Shown here piece after piece: positions 18,273-26,827 of a DNA stretch of 64,000 nucleotides. Each line of letters begins with the position of its first letter. Position 1 is the first letter of the stretch. The stretch is from CAWIUB01 sp963839175 (GTDB lineage Bacteria > Actinomycetota > Actinomycetes > Mycobacteriales > Jatrophihabitantaceae): positions 1 to 64,000 of the forward strand of contig CAWIUB010000010.1 of the NCBI GenBank assembly GCA_963839175.1. The letters run 5' to 3'. A model generated the notes under the pieces. It searched no databases and had not been told where the DNA came from. It was given only the letters and a program-made list of their open reading frames with translations. A program made the translations under genes and the position numbers.

Positions 18273-19757
18273 TCAGCGGCGACGCAGCGCCGCGCCCACC
18301 GCGGCGGCTGCCGCGATCACGGCGATCACGGCGACGATCAATGCCGACTGCATGCCGTCGGTGAAGGCGACGCCTGCGCGATGCGCGACATCGGGGCCGA
18401 GCTGGCTGGCGAGGCCGAGTGAGGCGCGGGCCTTCTCGGCCAGCTGCGCGGACGCACCGGGAAGGTGCAGGTGCGCGCGGTAGGTCGACTGCAGGACGCT
18501 GCCGAGGACGGCGATGCCGAGCGCGCCGCCCAGTTCGCGAGCCAGGTCGTTCATCGCCGAACCGATGCCCTGCTTGTCAGCGGGCAACGCGTCGGTGACC
18601 GCGGCGGTCGCTGGGGTCATCGCGAGCCCCATGCCCGCGCCGAGTGGGATCAGGCCCGCCAACAGCAGCCAGTACGCACTCGTGCCGTCGAGCTGGGCCA
18701 GGACCATCAGGCCGCCGGCAACCAGGAGCAGACCGATGACCGTAACCCGGCGAGTTCCCAACCGGGCAGCCAGCCGTGGGGCAGCCACGCGCGCGCTGGG
18801 CATCATCGCCAGCGCCATCGGGATCAGGCTGAGCGCGGCCAGCAGCGGGCCGTCACCGCGGACCAGCTGCAGGTACTGCAGCACGAGGAACACGAAGCCG
18901 AAGAACGCGAAGAACTGCACGGTGATCGAGATCGTCCCGGCGGCGAAGGCGGGGCGGCTGAACAGCCGCGGATCGAGCATCGGGTTCTCGCGGGTGAACT
19001 CCCAGCCGACGAACCCAACGAGGACTACGAGGCCGATCACAACGCCGACGAGGGTGTGCGCGCTCGTCCAACCCTCGGTCGGTGCCTCGATGATCGAGTA
19101 GACGAATGTGCCCAGCCCGGCAACGGCGATCAGTGCGCCGATGACGTCCAGACGCGGGGCGTCCGGATCGGCCGACTCGGGGATTACCCGCAGCGTGCCG
19201 ACAATGGCGATGACCGCCAGCGCCACGTTCAGCCCGAACACGGCTCGCCAGGACCACGCCTCGAGCACCAGGCCGGACGCGAGCAGGCCGAGGATCGCGC
19301 TCGCTCCCGCGACACCGGCCCAGGTCCCCACTGCGCGCGCCTTCTGCTCGGCTGGGAATGTGCTGGTGATCGTCGACAGGGTCGCCGGCATCACCAGCGC
19401 AGCGCCGACGCCGAGTACGCCACGCATCGCGATCAGCCAGCCCGGATCGCTCACCGTCATCGCGGCAAGGGAGCCCGCGCCGAAGATCGTCAGGCCTGTC
19501 AGCAGTGCCCGCCGCCGGCCGTATCGGTCGCCGATCGCACCACCCGGCAACAGCAGTGCGGCGAACACCAGGGCATACGCGTCGATGACCCAGGACAGCT
19601 GGGTCTGGGTCGCGTGGATGTCGCGTGCCACGGACGGGATCGCGACGTTGAGCGACGCGACGGCCGAGATAACGGTCGCTAGCGCCACGCAGACGACGGC
19701 GAGTACCGGGCGGTGGTTGATGACAGGGGGTCGAGTGCCCTGCACGACGGTGGTCAT
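18273..19757 (-). CDS. DHA2-type MFS multidrug exporter
   Basis: A 494-residue, 14-helix major facilitator of the DHA2 (EmrB/QacA) family, expected to expel drugs or dyes by proton antiport. Motif A (GAIGDRYGRRRALL) follows helix 2 and motif C-like glycine-rich residues lie in helix 5 (GVAGASAILGLLASG). NVAIPSVARDI in helix 1 is the DHA2 signature. The start at 19757 is preferred over 19787 because TGGAGG lies just upstream. A divergent TetR gene and an ATTCAT/ATGAAT operator occupy the intergenic region, so it is probably repressed by that TetR. Confidence 0.9.
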   Translation of the reverse strand: MTTVVQGTRPPVINHRPVLAVVCVALATVISAVASLNVAIPSVARDIHATQTQLSWVIDAYALVFAALLLPGGAIGDRYGRRRALLTGLTIFGAGSLAAMTVSDPGWLIAMRGVLGVGAALVMPATLSTITSTFPAEQKARAVGTWAGVAGASAILGLLASGLVLEAWSWRAVFGLNVALAVIAIVGTLRVIPESADPDAPRLDVIGALIAVAGLGTFVYSIIEAPTEGWTSAHTLVGVVIGLVVLVGFVGWEFTRENPMLDPRLFSRPAFAAGTISITVQFFAFFGFVFLVLQYLQLVRGDGPLLAALSLIPMALAMMPSARVAAPRLAARLGTRRVTVIGLLLVAGGLMVLAQLDGTSAYWLLLAGLIPLGAGMGLAMTPATAAVTDALPADKQGIGSAMNDLARELGGALGIAVLGSVLQSTYRAHLHLPGASAQLAEKARASLGLASQLGPDVAHRAGVAFTDGMQSALIVAVIAVIAAAAAVGAALRRR

Positions 19758-19774
19758 CGGTGCCTCCACAGATA

Positions 19775-19791
19775 ATTCATTGACCATGAAT
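19775..19791. promoter_or_regulatory. Candidate TetR operator
   Basis: Inverted repeat ATTCAT - five bases - ATGAAT between the MFS gene and its divergent TetR gene. It touches the first base of the -35 box of the TetR promoter and lies 18 bases upstream of the MFS start, a position suited to repressing both. Confidence 0.5.
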
Positions 19792-19819
19792 TGAAGCCTG
19801 GATGTGATCGACCTATAAT
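19791..19819 (+). promoter_or_regulatory. Promoter of the TetR gene
   Basis: TTGAAG at 19791-19796 and a perfect TATAAT at 19814-19819 are separated by exactly 17 bases, an unusually clear sigma-70-type promoter for this GC-rich DNA. Confidence 0.65.
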
Positions 19820-19829
19820 TTCAAGTCTG

Positions 19830-19880
19830 ATGAATAAATTCCGTCCCACGCGTCCGGAAAGATCGGGCAGACCGGCATGA
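19830..19880 (+). CDS. Possible leader peptide upstream of the TetR gene
   Basis: A 16-codon ORF (MNKFRPTRPERSGRPA) starts 10 bases after the TATAAT box and ends 13 bases before the TetR ATG. The sequence around its start is a near copy of that around the TetR start: cctgatgaataag occurs at the second, tctgatgaataaa at the first, and both begin Met-Asn-Lys. It may be a translated leader or simply a duplicated start region. Confidence 0.35.
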   Translation: MNKFRPTRPERSGRPA

Positions 19881-19893
19881 GATTTCGAGCCTG

Positions 19894-20517
19894 ATGAATA
19901 AGTCCGCACGGCGCGGCCGCCGCCCAGGCAGCTCGCACACCCGGGCTGCGGTACTCAAGGTCGCCCGGCGCCGATTCCTGGCCGACGGCTACCAGGCCGT
20001 GACGCTGCGCTCGATTGCGGATGAGGCAGGCGTCGATACGGCGTTGATCAGCTACTTCTTCGGCTCCAAACGGGGCTTGTTCGGCGCAGTGATGGCGCTG
20101 TCGGCCAACCCTGCCGAGATACTGACCGATGCGCTTGCCGGTGACGTGAACACGCTGCCCGAACGGCTCCTGCGCGCGTTGCTGGCAGCCTGGGACGATC
20201 GGCGGCGATCCGCACCGCTGCGTGTCATGATCGCCGGCGCGGTGGGCGACGAGGACGTTGCCCGGTTGGTTCGCGAAGTCGTCCAAGGTGAGATGGTCAA
20301 TAGCCTGGCCGGGCGAATCGGCGGACCGGATGCGACGTACCGGGCGGCGGTGGCCAGCGTGGTGCTCGTCGGGCTGATCTTCGACCGATACATCCTGCGG
20401 CTGGAGCCGGTCGCGTCGATGCCCAGCGACGCGTTGGCTGCCCGGCTGGCTCCGGTCCTGCGCGCCGCGTTGCGCCCCTACCGCTGGCCCGGCGCTCGGC
20501 CAAGTCTCCGCGCCTGA
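19894..20517 (+). CDS. TetR-family transcriptional repressor
   Basis: A 207-residue TetR regulator. The N-terminal helix-turn-helix spans residues ~15-60 (AVLKVARRRFLADGYQAVTL, SIADEAGVDTALISYFFGSK), with the conserved YFF..K segment at its end. The C-terminal ligand domain resembles the TetR_C_18 type found in regulators of exporters. It is divergent from the DHA2 exporter, with an inverted repeat and its own promoter between them. I infer it senses an exporter substrate and represses both genes. Confidence 0.88.
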   Translation: MNKSARRGRRPGSSHTRAAVLKVARRRFLADGYQAVTLRSIADEAGVDTALISYFFGSKRGLFGAVMALSANPAEILTDALAGDVNTLPERLLRALLAAWDDRRRSAPLRVMIAGAVGDEDVARLVREVVQGEMVNSLAGRIGGPDATYRAAVASVVLVGLIFDRYILRLEPVASMPSDALAARLAPVLRAALRPYRWPGARPSLRA

Positions 20518-20554
20518 GGCCGGGCGGCGGGTGGGCACCACTGTCTGCGGCAAA

Positions 20555-20830
20555 CTACTCGGCGCCGAACAGAACGCGCTGAGCGTACGCGGTGTCGAAA
20601 TACTCGCGCACCTCGGTGATCAGCCCGTTGCGGACGCGGAAGACGGCGGTGTAGTCGTTCTGGTAGGCCTGCCCGGTCTTGGCCTGGGCGTAGCTCGTCC
20701 ACTCCGCGACGGCCAGGTCCCCGTCGGCAATGATGTGTCGGACGTCCTGGCGAACCGGGACCCGCAGGTCGAGCTGGGCTGTCATGGCGGCGAGGAACCC
20801 GTCGAGCGCTCGATCAGGTTGGACCGCGGC
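20555..20830 (-). pseudogene. SnoaL/ketosteroid-isomerase-like protein, 5'-truncated
   Basis: The frame reads RALDGFLAAMTAQLDLRVPV, RHIIADGDLAVAEWTSYAQ and AVFRVRNGLITEVREYFDTA, the last two-thirds of a SnoaL-like cone-shaped barrel protein. The first ~40 residues are missing because the 3' end of the LAL gene occupies that position (short overlap in a different frame). An internal ATG could give a shortened product, but a functional fold is unlikely. Confidence 0.55.
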
Positions 20831-23702
20831 CGCGATGGTAAGCCACCTGGGCCGCAAGCTCGGCGCGGGAGCCGACATCCAGCTTGACGAACATATGCGC
20901 AAGATGCGTTTGCACCGTCCGGCGGGAAATGTAGAGCCGGTCGCCGATCTGCGGGTTGGACAGGCCCTCGGCAACGAGGCTCGCGATGGTGCGCTCGGTC
21001 GTGGTGATGCTCTGCCAGCCGGTCTGAGGTCGTCCACGCCTGCCACGCCGGCCGCGCCGGATCCCCGCCTCACGCAGCACAGCCTCGGTGCGAGCCAGGT
21101 CGCGGGCTGCGTCCAGCCGCTCGTAGATCGTCAGCGCCCGCTCGAGCAGCGGACGCGCCCGATCCAGGTTGCCTCGACGGGCGAAGATCGCGCCCGCGTC
21201 CTCGCACGCGAGAGCGTGCTCCAACGGGCGCGCTGCGCGGGCGTAGACCTTCGCCGCCTCGGCGAGGATCCCGCTGTCGTCAGCGGCCAGCCCGCGGCAG
21301 CGCAGCGCGATGCCGGTGAGTGACGGCACGTCGTTCCGCTCGGCGAGCGCGGACACCGCTGCGGCCACGTCGCGGGCCCGTGCCCGGTCGCCGGTGGCCA
21401 GGGCGAGACGGACGAGGTCGGCCCCGAACACCCGGTGCTCCAGGACGATCCCAAGCTGCGTGCACTGGTCCCAAACATCAGCGAGGGCCGCATATGCGTC
21501 CTCGATCTTCCCGTCAGCCTCGAGGACGAGGGCGTGCGCAGCCAGCGACCAGTGCGCGCGGTAGCGAGCACCGGTCTGCGTGAACTCACTCACGGCTGTA
21601 GCCGCCGCCTCTCTGGCGCGCTCGATATCGTTGCGGTGGAGGCTGATCAGGGACAGCAGGCTGTTCGTGATGATGAGGCCGTAGGCCTCACCGGTCTCGG
21701 CAGCCAGCTCGAAGCTCGCGTCGATCTCGGCGACGGCATCGTCCCATTCGCCTGCGGCGTAGCGTTCGAACGCGCGCGCCATCTGGTAGCTGGCAAGGTG
21801 CCAGCGGATGCCGAGCTCCTCGCTGATCCGGGTGCCGGTCTCGAGCGTGGATCTGGCCTCCTCAAGCCGGTCGAGCTCCACCAGGACGAATCCGCGCGGG
21901 GCGTGGATCGGGTAGCGGTGTCCTTGCCTGCCGGGGCTCTGGTCGGCCAGCCGCACGGCATCGTCGCAGACCTGGATCGCCTCGTGGAGTTGCCCGCGAA
22001 GGTAAGAGACCACCGCGAACATCGCCATGCCGATGGATGTGGCTAGATCGTCGCCGGCTGCGGCGGCCGCGGTGCGGGTCTGCTCGGCGGTGGTGGCAGC
22101 ACCGTCGAGATCGCCGAGCCACATGCGGGCGATGCTTGCCCACCCCAAACCGGTGGCCCGCTCGACCGCGGTGAGCAGCGGCGACTGGGTCGCCTGCTCC
22201 AGCTCTCGCAGCGCGTCGCGCGGGCGCCCGGAGGCCAGCAGGGCAAGGCCGAGGCAGAGCCGCGCGGCTGCGCCCGCGCCCGGGTCGTGGGACCGGTGCA
22301 GCAGGGCCTGGCAGACCTGTTCCACATCAAAGACGCGTCCAGCCCCCATCAGGTAACTGGCCTGCTCAGCGACGAGCCGGTCGCGGCCGGGATCCGCCGG
22401 AGCCGTTAGGTCGATCGCCCGTTCGGTCAGGTCCGCGGCGACCTGCGGCGAGGTGGACGCGGCCTCGCGAGCTGCCCGGGTCAGCCAGCTGACCGCCTCG
22501 GCGTCTCCCGGCGTCGCCGCGCGGGCCAGGTGTTCGGCGACCTGCAGCGCCGGCGCTCCCGCCCGGGCCAGCCGCTGCCCGGTCTCCCGGTGCAGCCCGC
22601 GGCGCACGCTGCCGGGGAGGTCCTCGTAGATGGCATCGCGGATCAGGTCGTGGCGGAATCGCAGGGAGGCGCCGTCGTCACCGACCACGTGCGCCCTGAT
22701 CGCTTCTTGCAACCAGAGGGACAAGTCGACGGCCGGCTGGTTGGTGACGGTGGCCAGGTCGGCGAGCGTAAAGCGCGAGCCCAGGATCGCGGCGGGGCGC
22801 AGCGCGCGCAGTGTGTCGTCGGACAAGAAGCTGAGCCGGCGCATGATCGTAAGCCGAAGCGTCGGCGGCAAGGCGCTGCGCGCCACGTCGGCTTGTCCGT
22901 CCGCGGTCTGGATGGCCCCTTCCTGCAACAGTGCGCCAACCAGCTCGATGATGAATAGCGGGTTGCCCGCCGTCCCGGAGATCTCGGCAAGCAGCGCAGG
23001 GCCTGGCTCGGCAGCAACGCTCTCCGCCACCAGGTCATGCACCGCGCCGTCCGCCAAGGGGCTGACCCTGAGGTGCTGCGCGCCAGCGGCCTCCAGTGCG
23101 TCCACGAGTCGCTCCAAGTCCGCGACGCGCGGGGACGGCCTGAAGCACCCGATAAGGCCCACCGGGTAGTCGAAGCGCCGGCCCACCGCACCGAGCGTCA
23201 GCAGGCTCGACGGATCCGCCCACTGCAGGTCGTCCACGCTGATAACTACCGGCCCGGCGAGCGCGAGCTCCTCGACCAGGTCTCCGAAGGCGTCGACGGC
23301 GCGGAACTGCAGCCCGGGGTCGCTGGTCACCGTGATCGGCTCGCTGCCATTGCCGCCGTGGATGGCCAGCAGCGACGCGATGTCCGCCCGTCTCGGATCG
23401 GGAGACAATGCCGTGCACCCGAATGCGCTTGCCAGCAGGCCGAACGGCCGGTTGCGCTCCAGCTCCTCCGCACGCCCTGCAACGACCTGCATGCCGCGGG
23501 CCTGCGCGTCCGTGAGTGCGTGTTCGAGCAGCCGCGTCTTGCCAATGCCGGCCTCACCGTCGAGCAGCACGACCGCCAACCGCCCGGAGGCGACCCGGTC
23601 GAGAGCCTCATTCAGCGTCGCGATCTCGTCCGCACGCCCGAGCAGCCGCGGGCGCAACGCCTGCGTCGCCACTTGCCGGATGCTACGCCGCAACATCGGC
23701 AT
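20814..23702 (-). CDS. LAL-type LuxR regulator 1 (ATPase plus C-terminal HTH)
   Basis: A 962-residue Large ATP-binding regulator of the LuxR family. Walker A (GEAGIGKT) is at residues 49-56 and the Walker B region is VISVDDLQWADPSS. A long helical TPR-like middle follows. The C-terminal LuxR HTH covers roughly residues 895-962, with recognition helix SRRTVQTHL. Such proteins bind an inducer through the TPR part and activate transcription. Start at 23702 (or 23696) is chosen to align with the paralogues; the frame runs further upstream but through an operator palindrome. It is divergent from a whiB7-like gene, with that palindrome exactly between them. Confidence 0.87.
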   Translation of the reverse strand: MPMLRRSIRQVATQALRPRLLGRADEIATLNEALDRVASGRLAVVLLDGEAGIGKTRLLEHALTDAQARGMQVVAGRAEELERNRPFGLLASAFGCTALSPDPRRADIASLLAIHGGNGSEPITVTSDPGLQFRAVDAFGDLVEELALAGPVVISVDDLQWADPSSLLTLGAVGRRFDYPVGLIGCFRPSPRVADLERLVDALEAAGAQHLRVSPLADGAVHDLVAESVAAEPGPALLAEISGTAGNPLFIIELVGALLQEGAIQTADGQADVARSALPPTLRLTIMRRLSFLSDDTLRALRPAAILGSRFTLADLATVTNQPAVDLSLWLQEAIRAHVVGDDGASLRFRHDLIRDAIYEDLPGSVRRGLHRETGQRLARAGAPALQVAEHLARAATPGDAEAVSWLTRAAREAASTSPQVAADLTERAIDLTAPADPGRDRLVAEQASYLMGAGRVFDVEQVCQALLHRSHDPGAGAAARLCLGLALLASGRPRDALRELEQATQSPLLTAVERATGLGWASIARMWLGDLDGAATTAEQTRTAAAAAGDDLATSIGMAMFAVVSYLRGQLHEAIQVCDDAVRLADQSPGRQGHRYPIHAPRGFVLVELDRLEEARSTLETGTRISEELGIRWHLASYQMARAFERYAAGEWDDAVAEIDASFELAAETGEAYGLIITNSLLSLISLHRNDIERAREAAATAVSEFTQTGARYRAHWSLAAHALVLEADGKIEDAYAALADVWDQCTQLGIVLEHRVFGADLVRLALATGDRARARDVAAAVSALAERNDVPSLTGIALRCRGLAADDSGILAEAAKVYARAARPLEHALACEDAGAIFARRGNLDRARPLLERALTIYERLDAARDLARTEAVLREAGIRRGRRGRRGRPQTGWQSITTTERTIASLVAEGLSNPQIGDRLYISRRTVQTHLAHMFVKLDVGSRAELAAQVAYHRGRGPT

Positions 23703-23759
23703 CGAACCCGCCGCTGCGCGACGGAGCCGGGACCGCAACGCACCGAGAGGTGGCAGACC

Positions 23760-23783
23760 GACATCGGCCATCTGGCCGATGTC
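23760..23783. promoter_or_regulatory. Shared palindromic operator, site 2
   Basis: The best copy of the motif: left half GACATCGGCCA and right half TGGCCGATGTC are exact complements around a two-base centre. It is 57 bases from the LAL1 start and 58 bases from the whiB7-like GTG, so it can serve both divergent genes. Confidence 0.75.
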
Positions 23784-23841
23784 TGCAATGCCGGCGCGGC
23801 ACAGGCTGAATGCCGAGCAACCCACAGCGAGAGGACACACC

Positions 23842-24384
23842 GTGAATGGCTACGTCATCGGGCAGCTCGCCGACATCCAGCGCGACGAAGTGATCGCCGA
23901 GGCCGTACAGCACACCATGAACGGCGTGCGCCACCGGCCGAATCGGGAGGCCATTGCCGGTCGATTCGACGCTGAAGCTCACGCACTGCAGGCTCTGTTG
24001 GCCGGGGGCATGGATCGGGCGAGCCATGCCCACCGCATCGACCTGGACCGCCGGCCGGCCGGCGGCGGGCGGATCTGCGTACGCCCCCAGCTATGGGCGG
24101 CGACCTCCAGCGACCCGATCGGCAGACGCGCCGCCATCGACCTGCCCTGTCAGCGGCACGACCCCGACCTCTGGTTCGCCGACGCCCCGGCCGATCTCGA
24201 GCGCGCGAAAGCGCTCTGCGCCGGTTGCCCGGCCATGCTGGGGTGCCTGACCGGCGCGATCCACCGGCGGGAGCGGGCCGGCGTGTGGGGCGGCCAAATC
24301 TTCGACGACGGCAGGATCGTGACCCACAAGCGTCCGCGAGGACGCCCCCGAAAGGACAGCACTCGGGCCGTCGCGCAGCGCTGA
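23842..24384 (+). CDS. whiB7: WhiB7/WblC-like iron-sulfur regulator with AT-hook
   Basis: The C-terminal ~85 residues form a WhiB domain. Four cysteines (103, 126, 129, 135; spacing C-x22-C-x2-C-x5-C) should hold a 4Fe-4S cluster, followed by GVWGG (147-151). The tail ends in HKRPRGRPRKD, the AT-hook that marks WhiB7/WblC, the sigma-A partner that activates intrinsic antibiotic-resistance genes. Known WhiB7 proteins are ~90-120 residues. Here a ~95-residue N-terminal extension precedes the domain when read from the GTG at 23842 (GAGAGGA upstream). A later start, such as the ATG at 24010, is possible and would make 23842-24009 a leader. The first residues resemble two small ORFs elsewhere in this window. 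Confidence 0.82.
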   Translation: MNGYVIGQLADIQRDEVIAEAVQHTMNGVRHRPNREAIAGRFDAEAHALQALLAGGMDRASHAHRIDLDRRPAGGGRICVRPQLWAATSSDPIGRRAAIDLPCQRHDPDLWFADAPADLERAKALCAGCPAMLGCLTGAIHRRERAGVWGGQIFDDGRIVTHKRPRGRPRKDSTRAVAQR

Positions 24385-24459
24385 CCGTGGCAGCCGTAAC
24401 GTGCCCGGCGCCGCACACCGCCCGCGCCCGATCAATCTCATCCACTGAGGAGTGCCACC

Positions 24460-24666
24460 ATGATCGCCACCTGTGCACCACGTACCAGCGGGAGCGACCG
24501 GGTATATGCCGCGGCCCGCCGTCTCTACGACGCAGAATGCGCGCTTCACGTCGCGCATCAAACCCGTGTCGACGGGTGGATCGTCGCCGCCTACCAGAAG
24601 CTGCACGAGGCAGTCGCCGAGCATCTCGCAGCCGTCGCGGAACAGCAGGCGAACAGCCAACTGTGA
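24460..24666 (+). CDS. Small helical protein of unknown function
   Basis: A 68-residue ORF with GAGGAG seven bases before its ATG. It reads as one or two amphipathic helices (RVYAAARRLYDAECALHVAH ... AAYQKLHEAVAEHLAAV). It follows the whiB7-like gene by 75 bases in the same direction and could be co-transcribed. A similar AAxYQKL string occurs in the small ORF at 42314-42523. I do not recognise a named family. Confidence 0.6.
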   Translation: MIATCAPRTSGSDRVYAAARRLYDAECALHVAHQTRVDGWIVAAYQKLHEAVAEHLAAVAEQQANSQL

Positions 24667-24706
24667 CCAGCGGTTACCCGACAACCCACTCGCGCAGGCC
24701 CTCGGA

Positions 24707-25852
24707 TCAAGCCTGTTCGTGGTCCGGGAACCGCTGCAGCCAGTAGGCACGGTCCCAGGGCGTCAGCTCCGGGTCCGGCTCGACACCGACGACCGGCGTC
24801 AGGAACACCGTTGCCGTGCGCGGGATCGCTTCAGCGACGCGCCCGCGGAGTTCGGCCAGCAGCTGACGCAGGCGTAGCCCGCAGATTGCGTCCATCGGCT
24901 GAATCTCGGCGGTCACCAGCAGCTGGCGCGGTCCGACGTAGACGCTGGCCACCTGGCCGACTGCGACCACGTCGTGGTCGGCGGCGAGCAGGTCCCGGAT
25001 GCGGTCGAGCACGATCGGGGAATCCGAGCGGTTGGTCAACAGGGCGCGACTGCGTCCTGCCAGCCGAAGTCCTATGGCAGCCAGCAGCAGGCCGATCACG
25101 ATCCCGGCGACGGCATCAGGCGTCGGCGAGCCAAGTAGCTGATGCATCCCAAGCCCGGCGAGTGCGACAGCGTTGCCGAGCAACGCCGCGGAGTCCTCGT
25201 AGTACACGGCGGTGACCGCGGTGTCGGTGGTCGAGCGAATGTGCTGCCGGAACGGCACGCCGCGCGCCGTCGCCTCCCGGCGCAACTGGCGCACCGAGGT
25301 CAGCCACGAGATGCCGTCGAGCAGACAGCCCAGACCGAGCACGGCAAAGCCCAACAGGGTCACCTGCACGTCGATCGGGTGCAGCAAGCGCTGCGCGCCC
25401 TCCCAGACCGACAGCACGCCGCCGACGACGAACATGCCCAGCGCGGCCAGGAGAGACCAATAGAACAGCTCGGCACCGTAGCCGAACGGGTGTCGCGCGT
25501 CGGGCCGCCGGCGGGCGCGGCGGAGGCCTTTGAGCAGCAGCAGTTGGTTGCCCGTATCGGCAAGCGAATGCAGTGTCTCCGCGAAGAGCGCCACCGAGCC
25601 GGTCAGCGCTGCCACGACCGCCTTGGCAACGAACATTGCCGCGTCGGCGCTGATGGCGATCGCAACGGTGGCCAAACTGTCGCCGCCGACGGCCTCGGCG
25701 TGGTGCTGCCGGATCGCGGCGCGGTTCGAGCCGGCGCTCGCCTTCAGCACGCTGCCGGTCCATCGAAGCAAAGCCAGGACGTTGTCCGGCGGCGGAGGTG
25801 GCGGGAGATGCGGAAGGTCCGGCGTTCGTCCCGGCGATAATCCCTGTGGCAT
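24707..25852 (-). CDS. Cation diffusion facilitator (CDF) transporter
   Basis: A 381-residue CDF-family protein expected to export a divalent metal such as Zn2+, Mn2+ or Fe2+ by proton exchange. About six transmembrane helices are visible. The metal site in helix 2 appears as ALFAETLHSLADTGNQLLLL (HSLAD), and helix 5 carries the second acidic site (YYEDSAALLGNAVAL). A cytoplasmic C-terminal domain follows (VASVYVGPRQLLVTAEIQ). An ATG after AGGAA is used. It resembles the group with an expanded N-terminus. It converges with the small ORF at 24460. Confidence 0.87.
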   Translation of the reverse strand: MPQGLSPGRTPDLPHLPPPPPPDNVLALLRWTGSVLKASAGSNRAAIRQHHAEAVGGDSLATVAIAISADAAMFVAKAVVAALTGSVALFAETLHSLADTGNQLLLLKGLRRARRRPDARHPFGYGAELFYWSLLAALGMFVVGGVLSVWEGAQRLLHPIDVQVTLLGFAVLGLGCLLDGISWLTSVRQLRREATARGVPFRQHIRSTTDTAVTAVYYEDSAALLGNAVALAGLGMHQLLGSPTPDAVAGIVIGLLLAAIGLRLAGRSRALLTNRSDSPIVLDRIRDLLAADHDVVAVGQVASVYVGPRQLLVTAEIQPMDAICGLRLRQLLAELRGRVAEAIPRTATVFLTPVVGVEPDPELTPWDRAYWLQRFPDHEQA

Positions 25853-25895
25853 CAGGGATTCCTATCGGCTGATCGCCTCTGTCGACGGTTGGAGG

Positions 25896-26801
25896 TCACG
25901 GTTCGGCGAAGAAGGACCGGATTGCCGGAGCGACGACTTCGGGTTTGCCGCCGCGGTTGGACGGGCTCACGTCACTCGAGCCGCCATGGTCGAGGCCGGG
26001 GAACCGGACGCGCTGGTTGCGCGGGAGCGTCCGGGCGAGGGCGTCGAACGCGGGCTTGATGAACGCCGGTCTCTTCATGGAGCCGCCCATCAACAGCACC
26101 TTGGCGGGCACGTCAGCGAAGTCACCGATGGTGCCGGCCACCTCGGCGAGCAGCACACCCTCGTACCGCAGGGTCGGGGCGAGTTGACGCATGGTGACGG
26201 CGTCGTGGCCCGCTCGCTTGTCCTCGCTGTTCATGGCCTTGTTAGTGAGGGCTTCCAGCAGCGGCCGTGGCATGATCTTGAGGACCGGCGGCGCGAGGTC
26301 GAAGCCGAACATGCTGGTGATCAGCGCGGCGGCCACCTTGCCCTGGGCCATTTCCTGGTCGAAGCGGTTCACCCATCCGGTGTAGTGGTTTGCGTCCATG
26401 AGCAACGCCGGCTCGTAGACGGCGACCTTGCGGATGGCAGGCAGCATGCGGGCGGCCTCGAGGGCGACCAGTGCGCTGACGCTGACCCCGAAGACCTTCT
26501 GCGCGCCGGATTCGGCCAGGACGGCCCGCAGGTCCTCGACCTCGGTGCGGATGCCGTGATCGGGTTTGTGCGGGCCGGACATGCCGCGCCCGCGGCGGTC
26601 GGGCAGGTAGACGGTGAATGCGTCGGCCAGCGCCCGGGCCAGCTGCGTGTGGCTGCGGGCCGACTCGTTGCTGCCGTGCAGCAGCACCACGGCCGGGCCC
26701 CGGCCGAGCCGGAGGTAGCCGATGCGGGTTCCGTCCTGGGAGACGACGGAGCCCGAGGTCATCTCGGCCATCGTCGACTCGGCGTTATTGGCTGTGTCCA
26801 T
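25896..26801 (-). CDS. Alpha/beta-hydrolase
   Basis: A 301-residue alpha/beta-hydrolase. It has the oxyanion strand VVLLHGSNESARS, the segment YLPDRRGRGMSG, and a nucleophile elbow replaced by GVSVSALVALE (Ser in GxSxS rather than strict GxSxG). The acid and His are probably in KVLLMGGSMKRPAF and GLDHGGSSD. The start at 26801 has AGGAG five bases upstream; an alternative ATG at 26831 overlaps the stop of the exporter gene (ATGA). It lies downstream of the exporter in one transcription unit. Substrate unknown. Confidence 0.83.
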   Translation of the reverse strand: MDTANNAESTMAEMTSGSVVSQDGTRIGYLRLGRGPAVVLLHGSNESARSHTQLARALADAFTVYLPDRRGRGMSGPHKPDHGIRTEVEDLRAVLAESGAQKVFGVSVSALVALEAARMLPAIRKVAVYEPALLMDANHYTGWVNRFDQEMAQGKVAAALITSMFGFDLAPPVLKIMPRPLLEALTNKAMNSEDKRAGHDAVTMRQLAPTLRYEGVLLAEVAGTIGDFADVPAKVLLMGGSMKRPAFIKPAFDALARTLPRNQRVRFPGLDHGGSSDVSPSNRGGKPEVVAPAIRSFFAEP

Positions 26802-26827
26802 CTCATCTCCTGCTCGGGTAGGCGTGT

